Source: CBDDRG01 sp965232975
Lineage (GTDB): Bacteria > Pseudomonadota > Gammaproteobacteria > Pseudomonadales > Porticoccaceae
Direction: 5' to 3'
NCBI GenBank assembly: GCA_965232975.1
Contig: CBDDRG010000219.1
Location: 1 to 27,439 of the forward strand
Length of the DNA: 27,439 nt
Below are positions 1 to 11,133 of the stretch, piece by piece (the stretch's first letter is position 1; every line of letters starts with the position of its first letter). A model generated the notes under the pieces. That model made no database searches, had not been told where the DNA came from, and worked only from the letters and a program-made list of their open reading frames with translations. The position numbers were made by a program, and so were the translations under genes.

Positions 1-54
1 GGCCTCCAGTGCCTGCGTTTGGACAGCAAGTTGACGCCTTTTTGCTTCACCCAT
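1..54 (-). CDS. Unidentified protein, N-terminal 18 codons only
   Basis: The minus strand opens with ATG at 54 and reads MGEAKRRQLAVQTQALEA before leaving the window. I recognise MGEAKRR as a common beginning of small basic hypothetical proteins in Proteobacteria, but I cannot assign a function. The start is supported by a Shine-Dalgarno GAGGT (plus-strand 61-65), 6 bases before the ATG. The gene lies about 97 bp downstream of glcB in the same direction, so it may be read from the glcB transcript or from its own promoter: a TTGACA hexamer is present on the minus strand at 118-123, without a convincing -10 at normal spacing. Confidence 0.55.
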   Translation of the reverse strand, partial: MGEAKRRQLAVQTQALEA

Positions 55-151
55 TGGGTGACCTCGATAAATCCGTTGAAACTGGCTCCCAGTCTAGCTT
101 GTAGCCGGTTTGTGCACTGTCAACTGCCGGAAATAGGTTAAATGCTGCGTG
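55..151 (-). other. Spacer downstream of glcB
   Basis: This 97-bp spacer should hold the end of the long TCA operon, but no strong intrinsic terminator is visible. There is only a weak inverted repeat (ACTGG, 3-base loop, CCAGT at 81-93) without a T-run. A perfect -35-like TTGACA lies on the minus strand (118-123). A -10-like TAGACT follows, but about 21 bp away, which is too far for a normal promoter. Read-through into the next gene is therefore possible. Confidence 0.35.
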
Positions 152-2329
152 TCAGCGCCCCGCTGGGGCCTTCGCCTGCCGCCGCCGCGCGTGCAGCAGC
201 GGCTCGGTGTAGCCGTTGGGCTGCTCTCTGCCCTTGAAGACGAGATCGCAGGCGGCCTGGAACGCGATGCTGGCGGCGAAATTCGGCGCCATAGAGCGGT
301 AGGCGGGGTCGCCCGCGTTCTGCGCATCGACGACCGCAGCCATTTTTTCGAGCATCGCCCGCACCTGTTCCCGCGTGCAGATGCCGTGGTGCAGCCAGTT
401 CGCGACGTGCTGGCTCGAGATGCGCAGCGTCGCGCGGTCCTCCATCAGCCCGACGTGCTCGATGTCCGGCACTTTCGAGCAGCCCACGCCCTGGTCGATC
501 CAGCGCACCACGTAGCCGAGAATGCCCTGAATGTTGTTGGCGAGTTCTGCCTCGATGTCCTGCGCGGTCAACGGTTGGTTGCCGAGCAGCGGAATGGTGA
601 GGATGGCGTCTAGATCGGCGCGCGGGCGGCTTGCGAGCGCCTGCTGGCGGGCGCGGACATCGACTTGATGGTAGTGCAGCGCATGCAGCGTGGCGGCGGT
701 CGGCGACGGCACCCAGGCGCAGTTGGCGCCGGCCTTGGGGTGGGCGATCTTGGCGGTCATCATCGCCGCCATCAGGTCGGGCATCGCCCACATGCCCTTG
801 CCGATCTGGGCGCGGCCCGGAAAACCGGTGGCGAGGCCGATATCGACGTTGCGATCCTCGTAGGCCTGGATCCAGGGTTGCTGCTTCATGGCGCCCTTGC
901 GCACCACGGCGCCGGCTTCCATGCTGGTGTGAATTTCATCGCCGGTGCGGTCGAGAAACCCGGTGTTGATGAAGATGACGCGCGCGCGCGCGGCGCGGAT
1001 GCATTCGAGCAGGTTCAGCGTGGTGCGCCGCTCTTCATCCATGATGCCGATCTTGATGGTGTTGGCGGCCATGCCGAGCGCCTGCTCGACGCGCGCGAAC
1101 AGGTCGACGGCAAACGCCACCTCGGCGGGCCCGTGCAGCTTGGGCTTGACGATATAGAGGCTGCCGGCGCGGGAGTTGCGGCCGGCGCCGGAACCTTGCA
1201 GATCGTGGAGCGCGATCAACCCGGTGATCAGCGCATCCAGCATGCCCTCGGGCACTTCCCGGCCCCGGCTGTCGAGCACGGCGTCCGTGGTCATCAGCAG
1301 GCCGACATTGCGCACCAGCAGCAGGCTGCGGCCGGGCAGTGTCAGCGTGTCACCGGCGGGCGTGCGGTAGCTGCGGTCGGAATTCAGCGTGCGGGTCAGG
1401 GTCTGGCCGCCCTTGATGAAGGTGTCAGTCAGCTTGCCCGTCATCAGGCCCAGCCAGTTGCGATAGGCCAGACACTTGTCGCCGGCATCGACGGTGGCGA
1501 CCGAATCCTCGCAATCCTGGATCGTGGTGATGGCCGATTCCAGGTACAGATCCTTGACGCCGGCCCTGTCGTCGCGGCCAATCGGGTGACTGCGGTCGAT
1601 CTGGATCTCGATATGCAGGCCGTGGTTCTTGAGCAGCAGGGCCGAGGGGTTTTCCGCGGGTCCCTGGTAGCCGACCCACTGGGCCGGATCCCGGAGGCCG
1701 CTACGGGTGCCGTTGTCTAGTTCGGCCACCAGCGCCCCGGCGCGAATGCCGTAGTTGGTCACCGCGTGGTGATCGCCATCCGCGAGCGGCGCGCTCCGGT
1801 TCAGGAAGTCGCGGGCATAGGCGATGACGCGGGCGCCGCGCACCGGGTTGTAGCCGCCGGCGCGGGTGGCGCCCTCGGTCTCGGGAATCGCATCGGTGCC
1901 GTAGAGGGCGTCGTACAGGCTGCCCCAGCGCGCATTCGCCGCGTTCAGCGCATAGCGCGCGTTGGTGATGGGCACCACCAGTTGCGGGCCGGCTATGTGT
2001 GCGATTTCGGCGTCCACGTTGCAGGTGTCGATGGCGACGTCGCCGCCCTCGGGCACCAGATAGCCGATGTCCGCCAGGAACTGGCGGTAGGCGACGGCAT
2101 CGTGGGGCTGTCCGGCGCGCTGCCGGTGCCAGGTGTCGATGCGCGCCTGCAGGTCGTCGCGGCGCGCCAGCAGCGCGGCATTGCGCGGGCCGAGATCCGC
2201 CACCATGGCGGCGAAGGCCGGCCACAGCGCATCGGGATCAACGCCGGTGCCGGGCGCGGCTTCATGTTTCACCAGATCGTACAGCTCGGCGGCAATGCTG
2301 AGGCCGCCACAGGTGATGCGCTGAGTCAT
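152..2329 (-). CDS. glcB: Malate synthase G
   Basis: Malate synthase G condenses glyoxylate with acetyl-CoA to give malate and CoA, the second step of the glyoxylate bypass, in the cytoplasm. The protein is 725 residues, close to the 723 of E. coli GlcB, and is complete from MTQRITCGG. Family blocks are visible in order: QDCEDSVATVD, INTGFLDRTGDEIHTSMEAG, SPTAATLHALHYHQVDV and LMEDRATLRISSQHVANW. The aspartate in LMED falls at residue 631, the position of the catalytic base in E. coli GlcB. It is the G form (single long chain), not the shorter A form. It lies 92 bp downstream of sucD with no obvious promoter between them, so it is probably the last gene of the TCA operon. No isocitrate lyase gene is present in the window. 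Confidence 0.97.
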   Translation of the reverse strand: MTQRITCGGLSIAAELYDLVKHEAAPGTGVDPDALWPAFAAMVADLGPRNAALLARRDDLQARIDTWHRQRAGQPHDAVAYRQFLADIGYLVPEGGDVAIDTCNVDAEIAHIAGPQLVVPITNARYALNAANARWGSLYDALYGTDAIPETEGATRAGGYNPVRGARVIAYARDFLNRSAPLADGDHHAVTNYGIRAGALVAELDNGTRSGLRDPAQWVGYQGPAENPSALLLKNHGLHIEIQIDRSHPIGRDDRAGVKDLYLESAITTIQDCEDSVATVDAGDKCLAYRNWLGLMTGKLTDTFIKGGQTLTRTLNSDRSYRTPAGDTLTLPGRSLLLVRNVGLLMTTDAVLDSRGREVPEGMLDALITGLIALHDLQGSGAGRNSRAGSLYIVKPKLHGPAEVAFAVDLFARVEQALGMAANTIKIGIMDEERRTTLNLLECIRAARARVIFINTGFLDRTGDEIHTSMEAGAVVRKGAMKQQPWIQAYEDRNVDIGLATGFPGRAQIGKGMWAMPDLMAAMMTAKIAHPKAGANCAWVPSPTAATLHALHYHQVDVRARQQALASRPRADLDAILTIPLLGNQPLTAQDIEAELANNIQGILGYVVRWIDQGVGCSKVPDIEHVGLMEDRATLRISSQHVANWLHHGICTREQVRAMLEKMAAVVDAQNAGDPAYRSMAPNFAASIAFQAACDLVFKGREQPNGYTEPLLHARRRQAKAPAGR

Positions 2330-2421
2330 GGTCGCTGCTCTTGCTGTGAGGTACTGCGGGCTGGCGCTGCCGGCAGTGGATCAGGCGACCCTGCCGCCCG
2401 CGCCCGCTTCGGCAAATCTGC

Positions 2422-3294
2422 CTACCAGCCGGTGATCTCTTTCAACGCGGCGCCGATATCGGCGAGGCTGCGCACAGTGCGCACGCCGGCGTCTTCCAGT
2501 GCGGCAAACTTTTCGCCCGCAGTGCCCTTGCCACCGGCGATGATGGCGCCGGCGTGGCCCATGCGCTTGCCGGCCGGGGCCGTGACGCCGGCGATATAGG
2601 ACACCACGGGCTTGGTCACCTGGGCCTTGATGAAGGCGGCGGCCTCCTCCTCGGCGCTGCCGCCGATTTCGCCGATCATGACGATGGCCTCGGTTTTTGG
2701 ATCCGCCTGGAACAGTTCGAGGATATCGACAAAGCTGGAGCCGGCGATGGGGTCGCCGCCGATGCCGACGCAGGTGGACTGGCCGAAGCCGTAGTCGGTG
2801 GTCTGCTTGACGGCCTCGTAGGTCAGGGTGCCGGAGCGGGACACCACGCCGACGCGGCCGGGCCGGTGGATGTGGCCGGGCATGATGCCGATCTTGCACT
2901 CGCCGGGCGTGATCACGCCGGGACAGTTGGGCCCGATCAGGCGCACGCCGAGCTCATCGCACTTCACCTTGCACTCGAGCATGTCGAGCGTCGGGATGCC
3001 CTCGGTGATGCAGACGATCAACTTGATGCCGCTGTTGGCGGCCTCGAGTATGGAATCCTTGCAAAAGGCTGCCGGCACATAGATCACCGAGGCGTCGGCG
3101 CCGGTGGCCGCGACCGCATCCGCCATGGTGTTGAACACGGGCAGGTTGAGGTGGGATTTGCCGCCCTTGCCGGGGGTCACGCCGCCGACCAGCTTGGTGC
3201 CGTAGGCGAGCGCCTGCTCGGAGTGCATGGTGCCCTGGGCGCCGGTGAAGCCCTGGCAGATCACTTTGGTATTTTTGTCGATCAGAATGCTCAT
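2422..3294 (-). CDS. sucD: Succinyl-CoA synthetase alpha subunit
   Basis: The alpha subunit pairs with SucC to convert succinyl-CoA to succinate with substrate-level phosphorylation of ADP or GDP. The 290-residue protein begins MSILIDKNTKVICQGFTG, the CoA-binding Rossmann domain, with the typical GGVTPGKGG loop near residues 37-45. The phosphohistidine lies in GHAGAIIAGGKGTAGEK at His247, matching His246 of E. coli. Length and motifs are intact. The ATG overlaps the sucC stop by one base (TGATG), indicating translational coupling and equal production of the two subunits. It is followed after 92 bp by glcB. Confidence 0.98.
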   Translation of the reverse strand: MSILIDKNTKVICQGFTGAQGTMHSEQALAYGTKLVGGVTPGKGGKSHLNLPVFNTMADAVAATGADASVIYVPAAFCKDSILEAANSGIKLIVCITEGIPTLDMLECKVKCDELGVRLIGPNCPGVITPGECKIGIMPGHIHRPGRVGVVSRSGTLTYEAVKQTTDYGFGQSTCVGIGGDPIAGSSFVDILELFQADPKTEAIVMIGEIGGSAEEEAAAFIKAQVTKPVVSYIAGVTAPAGKRMGHAGAIIAGGKGTAGEKFAALEDAGVRTVRSLADIGAALKEITGW

Positions 3295-4460
3295 CAGTTG
3301 CTCTCCGCAGCTTTGACCACGCTCTGGGCCGCATGGGTCAGGCTGGTCGCGGCGATGATGTTGAGGCCGCTGTCGGCCAGCAGTTTGGCGCCCAATTGGG
3401 CGTTGTTGCCCTCGAGGCGGACGACGACGGGGATTTTGACGCCGACTTCGGCGACCGCGCCGATGATGCCCTCGGCGATCAGGTCACAGCGCACGATGCC
3501 GCCGAAGATGTTGACCAGCACGGCTTTGACGTTGGCGTCGGACAGGATGATCTTGAACGCCTCGCTGACCCGCTCCTTGGTGGCGCCGCCGCCGACATCG
3601 AGGAAGTTGGCGGGCTTGCCACCGTGGTGCTTGATGATGTCCATGGTGCCCATCGCGAGTCCGGCGCCATTGACCATGCAGCCGATGTTGCCGTCGAGGG
3701 CGACATAGTTCAGATCCCACTGGGCGGCGTGGGCCTCGCGCGCATCCTCCTGGGAGGGATCGTGCATCGCCTTCAGTTCGGGGTGGCGGTAGATGGCGTT
3801 GCCGTCGACGACCAGCTTGGCGTCGAGGCAGTGCAGGTTGCCCTCGCTGGTGATGACCAGCGGGTTGACTTCCATCAGCGCCAGATCCTTGTCGACGAAC
3901 AGCTTGGCGAGGCCGAGAAATATCTTCGTGAACTGGCCGATCTGGTTGCCTTCGAGGCCGAGCTGGAACGCCAGCTCGCGGGCCTGATAGGGCTGGCCGC
4001 CGACCAGCGGGTCGATGGTCGCCTTGAGGATTTTTTCGGGGGTGTCGTGGGCGACCTTCTCGATCTCGACGCCGCCCTCGGTGGAGGCCATGAACACCAC
4101 GCGCCGGCTGGCGCGATCGACGACGGCGCCGAGATACAGTTCGCGCGCGATGTCGGTGCAGGCTTCGACCAGAATGCAGTTGACCGGCTGGCCGCCGGCG
4201 TCGGTCTGGTAGGTCACCAGGCGCTGACCGAGCCATTTTTCAGCGAACGCCCGGATCTCGTCGCGGGAGTTGACCAGTTTGACGCCGCCGGCCTTGCCGC
4301 GCCCACCGGCATGCACCTGCACCTTGACCACCCAGCGCTTGCCGCCAATCTTGTCGGCCGCCGCCACGGCTTCCTCGGCGGTGTTCGCCGCGACGCCGGT
4401 CGACACCGGCAGACCGTAGTCGGCAAACAGGCGTTTGCCCTGATACTCGTGTAGATTCAT
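3294..4460 (-). CDS. sucC: Succinyl-CoA synthetase beta subunit
   Basis: The beta subunit carries the ATP-grasp nucleotide-binding domain and the succinate site of succinyl-CoA synthetase. It is 388 residues, the same length as E. coli SucC, and starts MNLHEYQGKRLFADYGLP. The ATP-grasp region (KVQVHAGGRGKAGGVKL, near residues 46-62) and the C-terminal ligase domain with GGIVRCDLIAEGI are intact. GGAAG lies about 6 bases before the ATG as ribosome binding site. The gene sits 67 bp downstream of lpdA and overlaps sucD by one base. The spacer from lpdA contains a run of three palindromes, described separately. Confidence 0.98.
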   Translation of the reverse strand: MNLHEYQGKRLFADYGLPVSTGVAANTAEEAVAAADKIGGKRWVVKVQVHAGGRGKAGGVKLVNSRDEIRAFAEKWLGQRLVTYQTDAGGQPVNCILVEACTDIARELYLGAVVDRASRRVVFMASTEGGVEIEKVAHDTPEKILKATIDPLVGGQPYQARELAFQLGLEGNQIGQFTKIFLGLAKLFVDKDLALMEVNPLVITSEGNLHCLDAKLVVDGNAIYRHPELKAMHDPSQEDAREAHAAQWDLNYVALDGNIGCMVNGAGLAMGTMDIIKHHGGKPANFLDVGGGATKERVSEAFKIILSDANVKAVLVNIFGGIVRCDLIAEGIIGAVAEVGVKIPVVVRLEGNNAQLGAKLLADSGLNIIAATSLTHAAQSVVKAAESN

Positions 4461-4488
4461 GTTGGACTTCCAGAGTCAGTGGTAGAAA

Positions 4489-4526
4489 TTGTTCAAACAA
4501 GCGTTCGATCGAGCCGGGCGCCCGGC
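4489..4526. repeat. Three adjacent palindromes between lpdA and sucC
   Basis: The 67-bp spacer holds TTGTT-CA-AACAA (4489-4500), TCGATCGA (4505-4512) and the perfect 14-bp palindrome GCCGGGCGCCCGGC (4513-4526), the last ending just before the lpdA stop codon. On the minus strand the GC palindrome comes first after lpdA and no T-run follows, so a classical intrinsic terminator is not supported. RNA-stability structure, attenuation or protein binding are possible. Confidence 0.5.
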
Positions 4527-4527
4527 G

Positions 4528-6033
4528 CTAACTGGCTCCTTCCGCACCCGCCGCTGTCCCGGCCCGCTGGCGGCGCCGGTTGGGGACGTGAATCGCATGT
4601 CCGCCGACGGCGAGCGCCGCCTCGTGCACCGCCTCCGACAGCGTCGGGTGGGCGAACACCATCATGCCCAGATCCTCGGCGCTGGCGCCGAATTCCATGG
4701 CGACGGCGACTTGCTGCACCAGCTCTGCCGCTGCGGCGCCGAGCACATGGCAGCCGAGCACGCGGTCGGTGTCGGCGTGGGCGAGAATCTTGACCATGCC
4801 CTCGGTGTCGCCGGCCGCTAGCGCGCGGCCGCTGGCGGCAAAGGGAAACACGCCGACCTTGTAGGGCTCGCCCAACTGTTTCAGCTGCTCCTCGGTTTTG
4901 CCGACCGCAGCAATCTCGGGGCGGGTGTAGATGACGTTGGGGATGATGTCGTAATTGACCTGGGTTTTCTGCCCGGCAATGCGCTCGGCGACCATAACGC
5001 CCTCCTCCGAGCCTTTGTGGGCGAGCATCGGCCCGCGCACCAGATCGCCGATGGCCCACACGCCGGGCGCGTTGGTGGCACAGGTGTCGTCGGCGTAGAT
5101 GGCGCCGCGCTCATCGAGGTTGACGCCGCTGTCGGCGGCGAGCAGGCCGGCAGTCTGCGAACGGCGGCCGACACAGACGATGAGCTTGTCGAAGGTCTCC
5201 TGGGATTCCTCGTCGGCTGAGGTCTGAACTGTCACCACCACCTTGCCGCGCTTGATCTCGGTGGCGGTGACGCGGCAGCCGAGGCGGATATCCAGCCCCT
5301 GCCGGGTCAAGAGTTTTTTCGCCTCCCTGGCGATCTGGCTGTCCATTGCGGCGAGAAACACGTCGAGGGCTTCGAGCAACACCACTTCGGCGCCCAAACG
5401 GCGCCACACGCTGCCGAGTTCGAGGCCGATGACGCCGGCGCCGATGATGCCGAGGCGCTTGGGCACCTTGTCGAGTTCGAGTGCGCCGGTGGAGTCGATG
5501 ATGACCTTGCCGTCGACGGGCGCAGCGGGTATGGCGATCGGCGCGGAGCCGGCGGCGAGCACGATGTGATCGGCGGTCAGCACCTGGACGCTGCCATCGG
5601 CGGCGGTGTATTCGACGCGATGGCCGGAGAGCAGCTTGCCGCTGCCATACAGCGCGGTCACGCCATTGCTTTTGAACAGCGCGGCGATGCCGCCGCCGAG
5701 CTGTTTCACGATGCCGTCCTTGCGCGCCATCATGGTGGCGAGATCGAGGCTGACCCCGCTGACGTTGACGCCGTGGGCGGCCAGCGCCGACAGCGCCTCG
5801 GCGTATTTGTACAAACTGTCGAGCAGCGCCTTGGAGGGGATGCAGCCCGTGTTCAGGCAGGTGCCGCCGTTCACACCCTTTCCGGCGCGGTCGCGGTAGT
5901 TTTCGATGCAGGTCGTTTTCAGGCCGAGCTGGGCGGCGCGAATGGCGCAGACGTAGCCGGCCGGCCCCGAGCCGATGACGATGACATCCTGGTGGCCGGG
6001 GGTTGTGTCGCTGGTGGTTGGAGTGCTCGCCAT
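4528..6033 (-). CDS. lpdA: Dihydrolipoyl dehydrogenase (E3)
   Basis: This flavoprotein reoxidises dihydrolipoyl groups on E2 subunits and reduces NAD+. In this position it should serve the 2-oxoglutarate dehydrogenase complex and perhaps other 2-oxo acid complexes. The 501-residue protein has the FAD-binding GSGPAGYVCA near residue 21, the redox-active disulfide in GGTCLNTGCIPSKALL (Cys59 and Cys64), an NAD-binding GAGVIGLELGSV segment, and the C-terminal active-site pair in HPTLSE (His462, Glu467). It carries a short N-terminal extension before DVIVIGSGPAG and a C-terminal tail of about 15 residues, rich in Ala, Gly and Arg, after HVPNRRR. The order sucB-lpd-sucC matches Pseudomonas lpdG; the E. 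coli sdh-suc operon lacks this gene. Possible ribosome binding site: GGTGA 4 bases upstream. Confidence 0.97.
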   Translation of the reverse strand: MASTPTTSDTTPGHQDVIVIGSGPAGYVCAIRAAQLGLKTTCIENYRDRAGKGVNGGTCLNTGCIPSKALLDSLYKYAEALSALAAHGVNVSGVSLDLATMMARKDGIVKQLGGGIAALFKSNGVTALYGSGKLLSGHRVEYTAADGSVQVLTADHIVLAAGSAPIAIPAAPVDGKVIIDSTGALELDKVPKRLGIIGAGVIGLELGSVWRRLGAEVVLLEALDVFLAAMDSQIAREAKKLLTRQGLDIRLGCRVTATEIKRGKVVVTVQTSADEESQETFDKLIVCVGRRSQTAGLLAADSGVNLDERGAIYADDTCATNAPGVWAIGDLVRGPMLAHKGSEEGVMVAERIAGQKTQVNYDIIPNVIYTRPEIAAVGKTEEQLKQLGEPYKVGVFPFAASGRALAAGDTEGMVKILAHADTDRVLGCHVLGAAAAELVQQVAVAMEFGASAEDLGMMVFAHPTLSEAVHEAALAVGGHAIHVPNRRRQRAGTAAGAEGAS

Positions 6034-6178
6034 GGGGTCACCGGGGGCTGGTTTACTGGGTGTTTATCGCTCGTTACATCGCTGTCGGCGGTTGCGCGAC
6101 CGTGCTGGCAATCGCGCGGTGCCTGGCTCGGAGCCGGTCGGAGTCAAGCGTCCGTAGCGAGGGAAAGCCAAGCGGCGC
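6034..6178 (-). other. 145-bp spacer between sucB and lpdA
   Basis: This is the longest gap inside the TCA operon. It contains an inverted repeat with arms GCGCGA (6094-6099) and TCGCGC (6112-6117) and the 11-bp dyad GGCTC-G-GAGCC (6125-6135). On the minus strand a TTGACT hexamer occurs near the sucB end, but no good -10 follows at 16-18 bp. An internal promoter or RNA-processing site for lpdA-sucCD is possible but not demonstrated. Confidence 0.35.
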
Positions 6179-7381
6179 CTATATCTCCAGCAATATCTTG
6201 GCGGGATACTCGATCATGTCCTTGATCGCCACCAGAAACAGCACGGCGTCGCGGCCGTCGATGAGGCGGTGATCGTAGGACAGCGCCAAGTACATCATCG
6301 GGCGGATCACCACCTCGCCGTTTTCGACCACCGGCCGCTCCTTGATCGCGTGCATGCCGAGAATTGCCGCTTGGGGCGGATTCAGGATCGGCGTCGACAG
6401 CAGCGAGCCAAACACGCCGCCATTGGTGATGGTAAAGGTGCCGCCGGTCATCTCCTCGATGGTGAGCTTGCCCTCGCGGGCGCGGGTGCCGTACTCGGCC
6501 ACCTTGCTTTCGGTCTCGGCGATGCTCATCTGGTCGGCATCGCGTAGCACAGGCACCACCAGACCGCGTTCGGTAGACACTGCCACGCCGATGTCCTGGT
6601 AGCCATGGTAGACCACATCGCTACCGTCGATCGAGGCGTTGACCACCGGAAACCGCTTCAGCGCCTCGACCGCAGCGCGCACGAAGAAGCCCATGAAGCC
6701 TAGGCGGGTACCGTTGTGGCTGCGGCTGAACTGGTCCTTGAACTGGGTGCGCAGATCCATGATGCGGTGGACATCGACCTCGTTGAACGTGGTCAGCATG
6801 GCGGTGGTGTGCACGACCTGGAGCAGGCGCTCGGCGATGCGCGCGCGCATGCGCGTCATGGGCACGCGCCGCTCCGGGCGGACGTCGGGCGCCTCGGTGC
6901 GCGCGCCGGCCACCGTGGTCACTGCCGGCGGTGCCGGGGCTGCGGGTGGTGGCTGGAACGCGGCCGCATCTTCCTTGGTGATGCGCCCGGCGCGGCCGGA
7001 GCCGGCGATCTGGGCGAGGTCGATGCCGCGCTCATCGGCGATCTTGCGGGCGGCCGGGCTGGCGATGATCTCTGCGGCCGCCACCGCCGATGTCGCGGGC
7101 GGGGTCGCGGCCGCGGCCGTGCCCGCCGGTGACTCGACCGCGCCGTCGGCGTCAAGGCGGGCGAGCAACTCGCCGCTGACGACGATATCGCCGGCCTGCT
7201 TGAGCACCCCCCGCAAGGTGCCGGCGATCGGGGCCACCACTTCCAGAACGACCTTGTCGGTTTCGATATCGACCAGCAGCTCATCGCGGGCAACCGCGTC
7301 CCCGGGCTGCTTGCGCCAGCTGATGAGGGTGCCCTCCTGCACCGATTCGGGGAAGGTGGGGGCCTTGATATCTATTGCCAT
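6179..7381 (-). CDS. sucB: Dihydrolipoyl succinyltransferase (2-oxoglutarate dehydrogenase E2)
   Basis: E2 forms the core of the 2-oxoglutarate dehydrogenase complex and transfers the succinyl group from lipoate to CoA. The 400-residue protein has a single lipoyl domain (residues 1-80) with the lipoylated lysine in IETDKVV (Lys43), an Ala/Pro-rich linker, a peripheral subunit-binding domain around residues 107-140 (ASPAARKIADERGIDL...RITKEDA), a second Pro/Ala linker, and the acyltransferase domain. The catalytic HxxxDG motif is His371-Asp375-Gly376 in DHRLIDG. E. coli SucB is 405 residues, so it is full length. It lies 79 bp after sucA. Confidence 0.97.
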   Translation of the reverse strand: MAIDIKAPTFPESVQEGTLISWRKQPGDAVARDELLVDIETDKVVLEVVAPIAGTLRGVLKQAGDIVVSGELLARLDADGAVESPAGTAAAATPPATSAVAAAEIIASPAARKIADERGIDLAQIAGSGRAGRITKEDAAAFQPPPAAPAPPAVTTVAGARTEAPDVRPERRVPMTRMRARIAERLLQVVHTTAMLTTFNEVDVHRIMDLRTQFKDQFSRSHNGTRLGFMGFFVRAAVEALKRFPVVNASIDGSDVVYHGYQDIGVAVSTERGLVVPVLRDADQMSIAETESKVAEYGTRAREGKLTIEEMTGGTFTITNGGVFGSLLSTPILNPPQAAILGMHAIKERPVVENGEVVIRPMMYLALSYDHRLIDGRDAVLFLVAIKDMIEYPAKILLEI

Positions 7382-7460
7382 GTAACCAATCTCGTCCTGA
7401 ACACGGGGTGGCCTTGGTGCCGGGGTCGCCGCGGGCGGCAGGCGCCGGCTTCAGCGAGAG

Positions 7461-10301
<2,841 letters not shown>

Positions 10302-10390
10302 CGCCGCTCACCCGCCGGTTACCCTGTTGCCTGATTAGTTTGCGCCTCCGCCTCAGCCTGACACTGCCGCCGTCCGCGCCAGCGCCGCAT

Positions 10391-11095
10391 TCAGGTGCCG
10401 CTGCGCAGCAGCATGCTGCGGATATGGCCGATCGCGCGCGTCGGGTTCAGCCCCTTGGGGCACACCGCGACGCAGGCCTGAATGCTGTGGCAGCGGAACA
10501 CGCTGAACGGATCGTCGAGCTTGCTCAAACGCTGTTCAGTCGCGGTGTCGCGGCTGTCGGCGAGAAAGCGGTAGGCCTGCAACAGGCCGGCCGGGCCAAT
10601 GAATTTGTCCGGGTTCCACCAGAATGACGGGCATGCGGTGGAGCAGCAGGCGCACAGAATGCACTCGTACAGGCCATCGAGCTTTTCGCGCTCGGCCGGC
10701 GATTGCAGCCGCTCGATGGCGGGTGGCGGGGTGTCGTTGAGCAGGTACGGCTGGATTTTTTCGTATTGGGCGTAGAACTGGCTCATGTCGACGACCAGAT
10801 CGCGCACCACCGGCAACCCGGGTAACGGGCGCACCACGAGCTTGTCGTTATTGACGCAGGCGGACAGCGGGGTGATGCAGGCGAGGCCGTTCTTGCCGCT
10901 GATATTGAGGCCGTCCGAGCCGCACACGCCCTCCCGACAGGAGCGGCGAAACACCAGCGTGGTGTCCTGCGCCTTCAGCAGTTCGAGGACATCGAGCACC
11001 ATCAGATCCTTGCCGCCGGTGTCTACTTCGTAGTCCTGCATGCGCGGCGCGCTGTCGGTGTCGGGGTTGTAGCGGTAAACGCTGACCTTGAGCAT
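10391..11095 (-). CDS. sdhB: Succinate dehydrogenase iron-sulfur subunit
   Basis: SdhB carries electrons from the flavin in SdhA to ubiquinone at the membrane. The 234-residue protein aligns along its length with E. coli SdhB (238). The [2Fe-2S] cluster ligands are in SCREGVCGSDG...NGLAC (Cys53, Cys58, Asp61, Cys73; the Asp replaces the plant-ferredoxin Cys, as in E. coli). The [4Fe-4S] site is CILCACCSTAC (Cys145, 148, 151) and the [3Fe-4S] site uses Cys155, Cys202 and Cys208, with Cys212 completing the [4Fe-4S] set. It is 38 bp downstream of sdhA. Confidence 0.98.
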   Translation of the reverse strand: MLKVSVYRYNPDTDSAPRMQDYEVDTGGKDLMVLDVLELLKAQDTTLVFRRSCREGVCGSDGLNISGKNGLACITPLSACVNNDKLVVRPLPGLPVVRDLVVDMSQFYAQYEKIQPYLLNDTPPPAIERLQSPAEREKLDGLYECILCACCSTACPSFWWNPDKFIGPAGLLQAYRFLADSRDTATEQRLSKLDDPFSVFRCHSIQACVAVCPKGLNPTRAIGHIRSMLLRSGT

Positions 11096-11133
11096 GGTGC
11101 GGCGACCCTGTGGCTAGGTTCGTTGCTGATCGA

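Noticed and set aside
3333..4454. Long plus-strand open frame opposite sucC (373 codons); similar long frames lie opposite glcB, lpdA, sucA (7998-9302, 9315-10334), sdhA (11110-12465) and lolD-lolE (19406-20743).
   Set aside because: These are antisense frames over well-identified genes. Their translations are rich in Ala, Gly, His, Asp and Val with no recognisable domain, as expected from high-GC codon bias.
4461..4527. Intrinsic terminator after lpdA.
   Set aside because: The GC palindrome is strong, but no T-run follows it on the minus strand and sucCD must be read through, so a terminator is not supported.
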